From NCBI GenBank assembly GCA_042576225.1, contig JBHPCA010000008.1, forward strand, positions 1-42,739: DNA of 42,739 nucleotides. Direction: 5' to 3'. Below are positions 15,010-23,823 of the stretch, piece after piece (positions within the stretch are counted from its first letter, which is position 1; every line of letters starts with the position of its first letter). The DNA comes from GWF2-30-66 sp042576225. Lineage in GTDB: Bacteria; Babelota; Babeliae; Babelales; Vermiphilaceae. The notes under the pieces are model-generated. The model ran no database searches, had not been told where the DNA came from, and saw nothing but the letters and a program-made list of their open reading frames with translations. The position numbers and the translations under genes were made by a program.

Positions 15010-15885
15010 TCACTGGTTAAACGTTATGTGTACCTCTTTCCCCTTTAGGACACTTGGCAAACATAATCGTGAGACTGCCATTCTCGCAGACACGTCATAG
15101 ATCAAGACACCTGACGATTGAGCAACTTGTACTTTCGTCGCTTTTCTATTCCAATCTACCAACACATTAACCGTACACGATAAATCTTTCGAAAGTCCTG
15201 CCGGTGGCCTCCAATGCTTTTTCACTTCTGCCTCTATTTCATATTGTATTTTTAGCGCCTCCAGTTCTTGCTGCCCAATATAAATTGCGTCTTGAACATG
15301 CGCCTGTTTTTGCTCACCAGTATATACAGTGTGTGTACTCTGTGTCGGCACAACAAGAGGTGCTTTCAACACTTTTTTCTCGGGCTTTGCTTGTTTTTTC
15401 TCGGGTTTCTTACTTACTCTTTTTTTCTCAGGCTTTACCTGTTTCTTCACGAGTTTTTTGGGCTTAGCTTTTTGTTTCTCAATTTTCTTAGTTTTCTTAA
15501 CCTGTTTTTTCTCGGGCTTTTTCTTCAACACTTTTGTCTTCGCCGCTGGCTTTTTGGGCTTAGCCCGCTTCTTAATAATCTTCGTTTTTAAGTTTTGTGT
15601 CTTCTTGGGCTTGACACTGGGTTTCTTCACCACAGAAATTCGAGGCCCAGTCTTGGCTCGCGATGTAGATTTTCTTTGCATCACCCTGCGCCGGTTCATA
15701 AAAATTATTGGGGCACCAGATTTAAGTATCGATCTATTTATATTCACGTGGTACGTAGATTTTTGCCCCGAATAAACAAAAAGCACTAAAAAAAGACCCA
15801 ACAGGTGCAAAACAGAAGAAAAAAGTACTAATTTTGACCAGAACGTAAACCTTCTACCCAAGCGTGTCCATAACAAAGACAACAT
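15010..15885 (-). CDS. tolA: TolA/TonB-like energy-transducing periplasm-spanning protein
   Basis: 291 residues. A single N-terminal transmembrane helix (about 18-38), then a long Lys/Pro-rich region (about 80-180, many KKPEKK and KPKK units) that would span the periplasm, and a C-terminal domain (about 205-291) with the TolA/TonB fold pattern 'EIEAEVKKHWRPPAGL...VNVLVDWNRKATKVQVAQSSG'. It would pass proton-motive force from TolQR to TolB/Pal or to outer-membrane receptors. The start overlaps the end of tolR by 32 nt; AAGGTG upstream supports it. Gene order Q-R-A favours TolA over TonB. Confidence 0.8.
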   Translation of the reverse strand: MLSLLWTRLGRRFTFWSKLVLFSSVLHLLGLFLVLFVYSGQKSTYHVNINRSILKSGAPIIFMNRRRVMQRKSTSRAKTGPRISVVKKPSVKPKKTQNLKTKIIKKRAKPKKPAAKTKVLKKKPEKKQVKKTKKIEKQKAKPKKLVKKQVKPEKKRVSKKPEKKQAKPEKKVLKAPLVVPTQSTHTVYTGEQKQAHVQDAIYIGQQELEALKIQYEIEAEVKKHWRPPAGLSKDLSCTVNVLVDWNRKATKVQVAQSSGVLIYDVSARMAVSRLCLPSVLKGKEVHITFNQ

Positions 15886-16294
15886 TGTCTACACCTTTTA
15901 CATCTTTGAGCTTGTCTATAACTTTTATGACGTTTCCATACGCAACATCTTTATGCGCCTCTACAAAGACTGATCTATCTGAGCCAGATTTACTATTGCT
16001 TGCCAAAGGCGTCACAATATTTTTTACAGTATTTTCAAGTTGCGCAATATCCATGGGAATATTATTTAAAGATATCTTTGAATTTTTATCTATAACAACC
16101 CGTAGTTCTTTATTAACTGTATCTGCCTCTTTTGCCTTGCCCTTTGGTAACTGTACTTTGATAGAATTTTGCATCATCGGTGCAGTTATCATAAAAATTA
16201 TAAGCAAAGTTAACGCAGTATCTATGAGTGGCGTTAAAGAAATGTCACCTATTGGGGTAATTTTTCTCCGTCTTCTTTTTATATTTCTTGGCAT
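15854..16294 (-). CDS. tolR: Biopolymer transport protein TolR/ExbD
   Basis: 146 residues. A short basic cytoplasmic N-terminus, one transmembrane helix (about 19-41) containing the proton-pathway aspartate D25 in 'LTPLIDTALTLLIIFM', then a periplasmic ExbD domain ending 'GVDNVVFVMDTLG'. It partners TolQ to form the proton-driven motor. A GGAGG site lies 10 nt before the ATG and the gene starts 17 nt after tolQ. ExbD and TolR cannot be told apart on sequence alone, but the tolB gene downstream favours TolR. Confidence 0.9.
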   Translation of the reverse strand: MPRNIKRRRRKITPIGDISLTPLIDTALTLLIIFMITAPMMQNSIKVQLPKGKAKEADTVNKELRVVIDKNSKISLNNIPMDIAQLENTVKNIVTPLASNSKSGSDRSVFVEAHKDVAYGNVIKVIDKLKDVKGVDNVVFVMDTLG

Positions 16295-16311
16295 AATAAA
16301 TCAAGCCTCCA

Positions 16312-17004
16312 CTATTTTATAACGTATTTTTGTATTTTCAATATGAGTCTATCGGCCAACACGGTAAACAACTGATCAATTTTTCTCACTTGGGATGCAC
16401 AGTAGTTATACATAACCAATGCAGGAACCGCAACGGCCAAACCTGCCAATGTTGTTACTAACGCAGAAGCTATACCAGGTGCAACGGTTGCAATATCTGC
16501 CGACTGTTTCTGACTAATACTTATAAATGCATTCACAAGCCCCCAAACAGTTCCAAATAGCCCTAAAAGTGGTGACATGGCTGCACTAGTAGATAAAATT
16601 GGCAAATAAGACTGCTCATGATGAACAATATCTTCTATATTTTGATCCATGTGCTGCAAAAAAAGATCCCATTCTCTTTGGCCAATTTGCGCTTTGCCAG
16701 TATCTGGATCAATAACAAGCATATTCTTTAAAAAAGAAAAATTTTTGGAAAGAAAATAACCAGGCAAAGTATCTTTATAGCTAGCAGCCACCGATATCAA
16801 CTCTTCAAAACTTGTCGCTTTATTTAAAGCCTTTGCAACACGCGCAACCTGTCTTTTTTTAATGCCAAACAAAATCAATTTATAAAAAAATATGGTCCAG
16901 CAAAGAATCGATAACAAAAACAATGCCGTAAGTACCATTTTACTTACAATATCGGTGTTTACTACCAGATGCCATATTGAATTTCCCATAAAAAACTTAA
17001 ACAT
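16312..17004 (-). CDS. tolQ: Proton channel protein TolQ/ExbB
   Basis: 230 residues with three transmembrane segments (about 22-45, 132-155, 170-195). The region 'AAMSPLLGLFGTVWGLVNAFISI' followed by 'IASALVTTLAGLAVAVPALVMYN' is the diagnostic MotA/TolQ/ExbB pore block, with the conserved Gly-rich and Thr residues. It is the first gene of the tolQ-tolR-tolA cluster. AAGGG lies upstream of the ATG. With TolR it forms the inner-membrane motor that energises TolA. Confidence 0.92.
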   Translation of the reverse strand: MFKFFMGNSIWHLVVNTDIVSKMVLTALFLLSILCWTIFFYKLILFGIKKRQVARVAKALNKATSFEELISVAASYKDTLPGYFLSKNFSFLKNMLVIDPDTGKAQIGQREWDLFLQHMDQNIEDIVHHEQSYLPILSTSAAMSPLLGLFGTVWGLVNAFISISQKQSADIATVAPGIASALVTTLAGLAVAVPALVMYNYCASQVRKIDQLFTVLADRLILKIQKYVIK

Positions 17005-17108
17005 TTTTGCCCTTATAAAAATTTTTTAACCTATTTCAATTAATTAAGTCACCAAATTACTCAGCCCATAATAACAAAAACTAAGAGATTGCTCCATAGT
17101 TTATCTTT

Positions 17109-18542
17109 TTAACGACCTGCATCCCCTTTATTTAAAAATTCTCGTAAAATAATTTCTTTTAGCTCTTGCTTATCTCTTACTCCCCTTTCGATCTGTATCT
17201 CATATGCCTGTTTTAACAACTCTCCCATTTTCGGGCCTGGCTCAACCTCTTCCATCAAATCCCGGCCAAGCAAAACTGGCGGCTCTGGAATTTTTTCTAC
17301 CTTAGCCTCTCTGGCTATTTTCAAGAATTTTTCTATTGCAGGAAAATTTTTACGCAATGGCGAACCCTTTAATGGGTTTCTTCCACGCTTGTCTGCCAAT
17401 GCAACTTTTGCAAGCATATCCATCGTTGCCTCAGGAGCAAGTTTTTTGGCAAGTCTTTTGTATGCAGCCGGCTTTGATTTGGCCGCAATAAATTGCACAG
17501 GAGACATGTGATATCGCACAAGTTTTGCGACAGCCTCTATCAAATCTTTATTTTTTGTTATTCTAGATAACAATTTTTTTGATAGTTTAACCCCCTCTTT
17601 TGCATGCCCAATACTTTTAAACTGCCCTCCTATCTCCTGCGTTGTTATAGCTTTTCCCAAATCATGACATAACGCAGCATACACAACAATTAATTTTTCT
17701 TTATTATTATCATATCCCATTACCGCAGCCGCATCTATGCATTGCATCGCATGCTCAAACACCTCTCCCTCTGGGTGCCAAGAGGCCTCCTGGCCAACAC
17801 CAACAACAGCAAACAATTCTGGCAAAACTTCGCTTAATCTTGAAATGGATTTGAGCCATCGTATGCCACGAGAGGGTCTTTTTGATCTAAGAATCATTTT
17901 TTCAAATTCTTGTTCTATGCGCTCGACAGAAACATGTGATATATCCATATTCTCACAGATATGAGTAAGTTTCTCATCTGGCAACATGTCAAATCGACTG
18001 ATAAACTGCATAACTCGATAAAATCTCAATGGATCTTGCAAAAATTTATCTTTATCCGGCGTAGATAACACCCCTTCTTTTAAATCTTTGAGACCATTAA
18101 ATGGGTCTATCAAATCATATGTGATCAAATCTATGCCCATTGCGTTAATCGTCAAATCTCTTCTGGAGAACGCCTCCTTGTAGCCCATATACGGATCAAT
18201 TGCAACTTCTGGCTTTCTCCCTTGTGCATCTTTTCGAGGCAAAGACCAATCAGTATCAGTACCATGTATCTTAAAAACCCCAAATGTTTTACCAACTAAA
18301 CTAACCGGACCAAATTGTTTTAATATGCTTTCAAGCTTTTCTGCATTTAATTTATGAACTTCTATGTCTACATCTTTGATGTCTAAACCAAGAAATAAAT
18401 CTCTCACCGCCCCGCCAACAAGCAACGCTTGCCCCCCACTTTTATCTATTTCTTTCACTATCGTAAATATAGCAGGATATGTGTTTTCAAGAGATTTTAT
18501 AAGATCACTTTGAATATTTTTACTAATTTTTGTAATATCCAT
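17109..18542 (-). CDS. cca: CCA-adding enzyme/tRNA nucleotidyltransferase with HD domain
   Basis: 477 residues. The nucleotidyltransferase head has GGAVRD (43-48), the catalytic DVD (57-59) and RRDLTINAM (127-135). The RNA- and head-binding middle part includes 'DPLRFYRVMQFISRFD'. An HD phosphohydrolase domain has 'ALCHDLGKA' at about 290. The C-terminus is an extra helical region. This layout is that of the multifunctional CCA enzymes, which add or repair CCA ends of tRNA; the HD domain adds phosphatase/phosphodiesterase activity in known cases. At least tRNA-Ser in this window has an encoded CCA, so the enzyme would there act in repair. It is divergent from the DUF4097-like gene at 18586, with a short shared upstream region of 43 nt. 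Confidence 0.88.
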   Translation of the reverse strand: MDITKISKNIQSDLIKSLENTYPAIFTIVKEIDKSGGQALLVGGAVRDLFLGLDIKDVDIEVHKLNAEKLESILKQFGPVSLVGKTFGVFKIHGTDTDWSLPRKDAQGRKPEVAIDPYMGYKEAFSRRDLTINAMGIDLITYDLIDPFNGLKDLKEGVLSTPDKDKFLQDPLRFYRVMQFISRFDMLPDEKLTHICENMDISHVSVERIEQEFEKMILRSKRPSRGIRWLKSISRLSEVLPELFAVVGVGQEASWHPEGEVFEHAMQCIDAAAVMGYDNNKEKLIVVYAALCHDLGKAITTQEIGGQFKSIGHAKEGVKLSKKLLSRITKNKDLIEAVAKLVRYHMSPVQFIAAKSKPAAYKRLAKKLAPEATMDMLAKVALADKRGRNPLKGSPLRKNFPAIEKFLKIAREAKVEKIPEPPVLLGRDLMEEVEPGPKMGELLKQAYEIQIERGVRDKQELKEIILREFLNKGDAGR

Positions 18543-18585
18543 AAAAAGGCACCTATACTAAAATAAAATATTTAAGGGCGTTACT

Positions 18586-19542
18586 ATGAAAAAATTTTTT
18601 ACTTTTTTTACTTTTACTGCAATTTTGTCCATTATTACTTTTTTTACTCCAATAATTTCAAAATTCTCTTTTGAAAGCCTATACTCCAAAGTGTTTTCCA
18701 AACAGGTTGCCCATACCGTTGGAAAAGAACTTGCTTTGGGAAAAAACAAAACCCTTTCTATAGAAAATATATACGGAAATATAAATATTAAAACAGAGTG
18801 GAAGCAAAATTCTATTATTCTTCAAGCAACTAAACAGGTTTCAAAGAAAGAAAACCCCAATGACACAGAAATAAACATTAACCAACAAGACCAACAAAAA
18901 AACAAAAACCAGATTTCTATAAAAACAGTATATAAAAACGAAAAAACAAAATCTCCCGTTCACTATGAACTTATTGTGCCCAATAATATTAATATTATAC
19001 TTAAAACAACTAATGGCGACATAAAAGTGAAACACCTGAAAGGCAATATCACTGCACAAACTGATAAAGGTGAAATAAAAATATCCCAGGTAACAGGTAA
19101 TATCGCAGCTTCAGTTACCAATGGAAACATAAAAATATCGCAGTCTACTGGCAATATACACACTAAAACCCAATATGGAAACATAACAATACAAGACTCG
19201 ATACAAAGTATTTGCGCAGAAACAGAATCTGGGTTTATAAAATCTTCATGCAAAAAAATACCCTCTACCGGTTCTGTACATTTGGCAACAAATACCGGAA
19301 ATATACTTCTTGAGCTCCCAAAATCACGCGATAAAATTAATTCTGACATAAAAGCTACCACCCAAAGAGGTAAACTCACCTCTGAACATTTTATTACACT
19401 CAAACCACAAACAGTCACGCTCGATAAACATTCATGGGCACGCTTTAGACGTGAGGCCAATGGCACAATCGGCTCAGGCGATTCTACCATAAAATTATGC
19501 TCAAATTTCGGCAATATTAAAATTTTAAAGGCAAATACCTAG
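18586..19542 (+). CDS. DUF4097-like exported beta-helix protein
   Basis: 318 residues. An N-terminal hydrophobic segment (4-24) acts as signal or anchor. From about residue 45 the protein is a series of short beta strands with the 'GxIxxxxxxGxI' rhythm: 'TTNGDIKVKHLKGNITAQTD', 'KGEIKISQVTGNIAASVT', 'NGNIKISQSTGNIHTKT', 'YGNITIQ', 'TGNILLEL'. That periodicity is typical of the DUF4097 (putative adhesin/head) fold, a right-handed beta solenoid of unknown function. AAGGG precedes the ATG. There is no clear partner; its neighbours are cca (divergent) and an exported ankyrin gene. It is probably a surface or periplasmic protein. Confidence 0.65.
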   Translation: MKKFFTFFTFTAILSIITFFTPIISKFSFESLYSKVFSKQVAHTVGKELALGKNKTLSIENIYGNINIKTEWKQNSIILQATKQVSKKENPNDTEININQQDQQKNKNQISIKTVYKNEKTKSPVHYELIVPNNINIILKTTNGDIKVKHLKGNITAQTDKGEIKISQVTGNIAASVTNGNIKISQSTGNIHTKTQYGNITIQDSIQSICAETESGFIKSSCKKIPSTGSVHLATNTGNILLELPKSRDKINSDIKATTQRGKLTSEHFITLKPQTVTLDKHSWARFRREANGTIGSGDSTIKLCSNFGNIKILKANT

Positions 19543-19918
19543 AATAACCCCCATAGCACCCATAGCCTTTCCAAATGGCACATAACAACATATAACACGA
19601 AAAACAAGCACTGGTGCAAAAAAGCCCGGACAAACAGCATAAGAGCTTATCCAAAAATTAACACAAAAACAAAACTTTTTCACCTCCTAAAACCCCCATT
19701 TTAAGGCGCTTTTGAGAATACTTACAATTTTTTTGAAATTTTTCTTGATTTTTCATGGTGAAAAAATATATATTTGTAATTGAAGGGCCGAGTGTAGTAT
19801 GAAACCCCGCAAGAAAAGGAGCTAAAGAAAGAATTATAAACAAGCTTTAAAACAAACGTTTACAGATATTTGAAAAATAAGTAGTAATTATTAACCATTA
19901 ATCCACAAGGAGGATGTA
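19543..19918. other. Gene-free stretch before the exported ankyrin gene
   Basis: 376 nt without a supported gene. It begins with a small direct repeat (CCCATAGCACCCATAGCC) and ends with a very strong AAGGAGG ribosome site 7 nt before the ATG at 19919. No RNA gene, terminator or repeat of the window's REP families was seen. Confidence 0.4.
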
Positions 19919-21226
19919 ATGAATAAACGTATAATACTTTTATCAACACTAATCAGTGCACTTTTTGCATTTCAAACGATTATGCCTGACGCAAAAACTG
20001 AAGAAGGAAAGGGAGAAGTAGCAAAACCAGTAGAAGTAGCAAAACCAGTAGAAGTAGCAAAACCTGAAATAAAAAAACTTACTGCGGTAGAAAAAGGTGA
20101 AATAATAGAAAAATTAGAAGATCTGCACAACAAGCTGGTTGAAACTGCAAAAGCTGGAAGGGTTAAAGCTTTCAAATCTGCGCATAGAAAATTCAAGAAT
20201 ATAGTAGAAAAAGCTAAAAACAAAGGCATGGACGAAGAAGAAATTTATGACGAAATGGAAGAGGCGACTGTAAAAAAAGATAAGCCAATCCACGTGGCAG
20301 CTGCAGCAGGAAGAACTGATCTAGTAGATTATATTATAAAAAATGGTAATGGCCTCACATTAACAACTGGTGAAATGCTTCTTGCGTCAAAAGGTAAATT
20401 TAATAGGAACCCTCTTCATACTGCAGCGCTTTCTACAGTCTATCCCGTTATGGGAAAATTATTTGACTTTATTGAAAAGAAATACAGAAAAAGCGTAAAC
20501 GAGAAAATAGAATCGCTAGGCTTAGAAGCCGGGGAGAAGACAAAGGCAAAAAAAGAAGCTTTTAATCTCATTTTCTCTAAATATATTAACGAAAAAGACG
20601 ATCGCGGGGATGCTGTCCTTCATTTAGCAGTATACAAACCCGGGGGTCAGGCTGTTTTTGATTTTACAGAAAACTTGGTAGAACGTGGGGCAGACATTAA
20701 TGCAGTAGGCGCGGGGGGAAACCCTATGTGGGTAGCATTCATAACCGGCAACTGGAAATCGTGGAATTACATGCAAGACAAAGCGGGATCGTTTCTTTCT
20801 GGATTGATAAAAAAAGTGGGCGAAAAAACAACCGAAGCGCTTGATAAAATAGCCGACGATATAGTCGATGACCCTGTAGGATTCTATAAAAAGGTTAAAG
20901 GTACCGTTAAAAAAGAAACACTAAAAATAAAACTAACGAACCTAAAAAAGAAATTAAACAAGGAAAAAGACCCAGACAAGAAAAAGAAACTTGAAGCAAA
21001 AATCAAAGAAATAGAAGCGAAAATCAAAAAGGAAAAGGAAAAGAAAAAAGACCTAAAAGAAAAATCCGAAACAGAAGCAAAAAAACTCGAAGAAGAAAAA
21101 GATAAACAGAAAAAAATAAAAGATAAATATGACAAACTATCAAAAGAAGAAAAAAAGGATCTCGACGACGAAGGATTGAAAACCAAAAAAGAGCTAAAAA
21201 AATACGGCTTGAAAGACAAAGACTAA
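19919..21226 (+). CDS. Exported ankyrin-repeat protein with C-terminal coiled coil
   Basis: 435 residues. A signal peptide (about 4-20) is followed by a tandem KPVEVA repeat (35-49, from an 18-bp DNA repeat), a helical segment, then ankyrin-like repeats (about 118-145 'KPIHVAAAAGRTDLVDYIIKNG', 160-185, 228-262 'DAVLHLAVYK...ENLVERGADINAVG'). Residues about 330-415 are an almost pure Lys/Glu charged helix, probably a coiled coil. Ankyrin repeats bind proteins; exported forms in host-associated bacteria are often host-directed effectors, which is inference here. An unusually strong AAGGAGG site suggests high expression. A terminator follows directly. Confidence 0.7.
   Translation: MNKRIILLSTLISALFAFQTIMPDAKTEEGKGEVAKPVEVAKPVEVAKPEIKKLTAVEKGEIIEKLEDLHNKLVETAKAGRVKAFKSAHRKFKNIVEKAKNKGMDEEEIYDEMEEATVKKDKPIHVAAAAGRTDLVDYIIKNGNGLTLTTGEMLLASKGKFNRNPLHTAALSTVYPVMGKLFDFIEKKYRKSVNEKIESLGLEAGEKTKAKKEAFNLIFSKYINEKDDRGDAVLHLAVYKPGGQAVFDFTENLVERGADINAVGAGGNPMWVAFITGNWKSWNYMQDKAGSFLSGLIKKVGEKTTEALDKIADDIVDDPVGFYKKVKGTVKKETLKIKLTNLKKKLNKEKDPDKKKKLEAKIKEIEAKIKKEKEKKKDLKEKSETEAKKLEEEKDKQKKIKDKYDKLSKEEKKDLDDEGLKTKKELKKYGLKDKD
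20015..20068 (+). repeat. Three 18-bp tandem repeats coding KPVEVA
   Basis: GAAGTAGCAAAACCAGTA occurs at 20015-20032 and 20033-20050 exactly, and again at 20051-20068 with two changes. The unit is a multiple of three, so copy-number change would keep the reading frame of the ankyrin gene. Confidence 0.9.
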
Positions 21227-21248
21227 AGAAAGCAAAACAACTTAAACA

Positions 21249-21289
21249 AAATCCCAGCGTTACTGTCATGAGTAGCGCTGGGATTTTTT
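21249..21289 (+). terminator. Rho-independent terminator after the exported ankyrin gene
   Basis: Stem ATCCCAGCG (21251-21259) with CGCTGGGAT (21276-21284), 9 bp without mismatch, followed by a T-run. It ends the gene that stops at 21226. Confidence 0.9.
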
Positions 21290-21413
21290 ATGGGTCTTTC
21301 TTTTTCGCAAATTTAACTATCAACTTTTTAGTTAAAATATGATAAATTATAATTGTGTTTGAAGTTTTAAAATTATTGTTTTTCAATTTATTATTTTAAA
21401 GGAATACATTAAA

Positions 21414-21445
21414 TCCTTCGACAAGCTCAGGATGAACGGGGGAGA
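21414..21445 (+). repeat. Solitary REP-like repeat upstream of dsbD
   Basis: CCTTCGACAAGCTCAGGATG followed by AACGGGGGAGA. It matches the right-hand end of the 14626-14863 element (CCTTCGTCAAGCTCAGGGAG then AACGGGGGGAGA). No inverted partner was found nearby. It occupies the 319-nt gap between the ankyrin terminator and dsbD, in which no other gene is visible. Confidence 0.75.
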
Positions 21446-21545
21446 AAGTAAAAATTCTCCTCGATAGATTAACTTCAAAAATTCTGAACTGTCACATTGC
21501 AATATAATATGAAATATCAGAAAAATTCTCGGGAGATTTACTATT

Positions 21546-23450
21546 ATGGCCAAAACAGTACATTATTTACCAAAGTATGCACGCAATTTGAGAAAAATTT
21601 TAGCACTCTCTTTATCCATTGTCGCCCTGCTTTATTCTTATACAAGTATTGCAAATACAAGTATTGCAAATACGAACACAGGAAATGCGAGTATCACAAG
21701 TGCAAATACGGAAAATGTCGCGAAAACAAACCCCAAAGTGTCTTACAACAAAATAGATACAAAAACAAAAGAAATCTCAATTACTATTCCCATAAATAAA
21801 GGTGATTTTGTATACAAAGATTATATAAATATTTCAGCTGATCACCCAGATATAGAAATCTCTGAATGGGAAGCTAACTTAGAACCGATTACGCATTTCT
21901 CAAAAGAATTTAGGGAAACGAAAAAAATATTTAACCAGAACGTAACCCTTACCGTAAAAACAGTACAAAATACAAAACAGAAAACACAAGACATAAAAGA
22001 TGCACATATTCATCTTTCGTATTACTTGCATTCAAAAAGGGGCATGGCAGAAGAAACTATCCCTTTCGACATGAAATTGCCCAACGAAATGCAGGAGATA
22101 GAAACTCAGGTAAACACCAATGTGGTGACCGAAAAAAATAGGGCATCTGGCAATGCTAATAAAAAAGAAAAGAAAAAAACAAAAAAATCTTGGACCCAGT
22201 ATTTACAAGATTTAGTAAAAAAGACCAAATCTACCTGGATAAGAATAGTTTTAGCTCTACTTTTGGGGATTTTATTAAGCTTAACTCCATGCATATACCC
22301 AATGGTTCCCATAACAGTTGGTATTTTGCAAGCACAGGGAAGCAAATCTCTATTTTCTAACTTCTTTCTATCTTTTGTATATGTAATGGGGATAGCAATA
22401 ACATTTGCTGTTTTAGGGCTCATAGCTGCCTTTACCGGGCAGATTTTTGGTTCTATCTTGGCTAACCCTATATTTGTCTCAATCGTTGTTGCATTTATGA
22501 TATATTTGGCTCTTTCAATGTTTGGGTTTTATGAGATATATATCCCAAGATTTATGCAAACCAAAGGCGATTCTCCTAATAAAAAATCAATCTTATCTAT
22601 TTTCTTGTTTGGCGTTGCAAGCGGCTCTATCGCCTCGCCATGTGTATCGCCTGGCTTAGTATTACTTTTGAGCATTGTCACAGCCATGGGAAGCAAATTA
22701 CTCGGGTTTTTATTATTATTTGCGTTCGGCTTAGGTTTAGGTGTGCCACTTATAATAATCGGAACTTTCTCAGGATCTATGAATAAATTACCAAAAGCAG
22801 GCATGTGGATGCTTGAAATCAAGAAAGTATTTGGGTTGTTATTGTTTGGCGTATGTTTTTATTTTTTGAACAACATTTTGCCCTGGAATGTTTTGCTTTG
22901 GATAATAGCAGGCTTTATGATGCTTGTGGGTATATTTTATTTGTACAGTGTCAGCAAGTATGACTCACCATTTTGGAAATTTTTCAAGAATTTGTTTGGT
23001 GTTAGCTGCATTGTATTGTCTGTCTTAGCTGCATTTAATGCAATAAAAGAAACATATATTAAAAAGCCTGCAAAAATAATAAATTTTTGGAAACAGGATT
23101 ACGAAAAAGCATTGAGCCAAGCAAAAAAAGAAAATAAAAAACTGTTTATAGATTTTACCACCAAAGTCTGCTCAATATGCAAAGCCATAGATAAAAAAGT
23201 ATTTAGAAACAAACAAGTGATCAGCACTTTAAAAACCCACTTTATAAATGTAAAAGTAGACGGTACTGATCAGTCAAAAGAACCTTTTGCAACACTGCAT
23301 AAAAAATATAAAATTTTTGGCTTCCCAACATTCTTGCTCATAGACCCAAACACTGGGGCTATCATAAAACGATGGTCAGCAGAATTTTATGATATGCCAA
23401 ATCAGGAGATTCTTGCGTTGTTTAGAGAATTATACCAATCCCAGCAATAA
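21546..23450 (+). CDS. dsbD: Thiol:disulfide interchange protein DsbD, N-terminal domain without cysteines
   Basis: 634 residues. A signal peptide (about 15-37) is followed by a Ser/Ala/Asn/Thr repeat linker (33-58), an N-terminal beta domain (about 60-180), a Lys-rich linker, eight transmembrane helices (about 230-500) and a thioredoxin domain (about 510-634). Redox cysteines are C249 (TPCIYP) and C366 (ASPCVSP) in the membrane part and CSIC (542-545) in the thioredoxin part. DsbD moves electrons from cytoplasmic thioredoxin to periplasmic thiol proteins via its N-terminal domain. Here that domain has no cysteine at all, so the usual output pair is missing. GGGAGA lies 11 nt before the ATG. 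No dsb or cytochrome-maturation gene is adjacent. Confidence 0.88.
   Translation: MAKTVHYLPKYARNLRKILALSLSIVALLYSYTSIANTSIANTNTGNASITSANTENVAKTNPKVSYNKIDTKTKEISITIPINKGDFVYKDYINISADHPDIEISEWEANLEPITHFSKEFRETKKIFNQNVTLTVKTVQNTKQKTQDIKDAHIHLSYYLHSKRGMAEETIPFDMKLPNEMQEIETQVNTNVVTEKNRASGNANKKEKKKTKKSWTQYLQDLVKKTKSTWIRIVLALLLGILLSLTPCIYPMVPITVGILQAQGSKSLFSNFFLSFVYVMGIAITFAVLGLIAAFTGQIFGSILANPIFVSIVVAFMIYLALSMFGFYEIYIPRFMQTKGDSPNKKSILSIFLFGVASGSIASPCVSPGLVLLLSIVTAMGSKLLGFLLLFAFGLGLGVPLIIIGTFSGSMNKLPKAGMWMLEIKKVFGLLLFGVCFYFLNNILPWNVLLWIIAGFMMLVGIFYLYSVSKYDSPFWKFFKNLFGVSCIVLSVLAAFNAIKETYIKKPAKIINFWKQDYEKALSQAKKENKKLFIDFTTKVCSICKAIDKKVFRNKQVISTLKTHFINVKVDGTDQSKEPFATLHKKYKIFGFPTFLLIDPNTGAIIKRWSAEFYDMPNQEILALFRELYQSQQ
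21642..21671 (+). repeat. Two 15-bp tandem repeats near the start of dsbD
   Basis: ACAAGTATTGCAAAT is repeated exactly (21642-21656, 21657-21671), and degenerate copies follow. It codes for SIANT units in the linker just after the signal peptide and keeps the frame. Confidence 0.85.
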
Positions 23451-23573
23451 AGTAATAAAGTTTAACATAGCGCCAGAGCAAGCGCATTAATTTTTTTTAA
23501 TCAAAATTTTAACAATTTGTTAGCAATATAGTATTGATAAAAATTTGAAAGCTATCTAACATAAAATATCATC

Positions 23574-23635
23574 TTAAACATAGCGCAAGGTGGCTCCCAA
23601 CCGCCGTCCCTGAGCTTGACGAAGGGTGCTCCTTT
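23574..23635 (+). repeat. Left terminal inverted repeat of the GIY-YIG element
   Basis: Contains the REP core CCCTGAGCTTGACGAAGGGT at 23608-23627. Its mate is 24193-24254 on the other strand. Confidence 0.8.
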
Positions 23636-23666
23636 AAACCAAAAATGTTTTGATAAATTTGTATTT

Positions 23667-23703
23667 GATCAGAAGTAACTTAAATTTATATAAGATAAAG
23701 ACC
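23667..23703 (+). repeat. Left copy of a 37-nt direct repeat flanking the nuclease gene
   Basis: Begins GATCAGAAGTAACTTAAAT and contains TAAGATA. The partner at 24125-24161 begins GATCAAAAGTAACTCAAAT and also contains TAAGATA. The two copies share about three quarters of positions. Confidence 0.6.
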
Positions 23704-23823
23704 TATTTAAAAATAAATTTTCCTTGACCAATTAAGGTAATTCGTTAAAATAATCATATATGTAAAACTATTCTGATGTATTTATCTTTTTTTAAAAAAT
23801 TAAGAAATGAAATAAGGAAGAGG

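Noticed and set aside
15204..15789. Long plus-strand frames opposite tolA
   Set aside because: They are the complement of the Lys/Pro-rich repeats of tolA; Phe/Leu/Ser-rich products without a ribosome site.
21497..21799. 100-codon plus-strand frame starting before dsbD
   Set aside because: It runs out of frame through the dsbD tandem repeats (KYCKY, KCEYHKC) and ends inside the gene.
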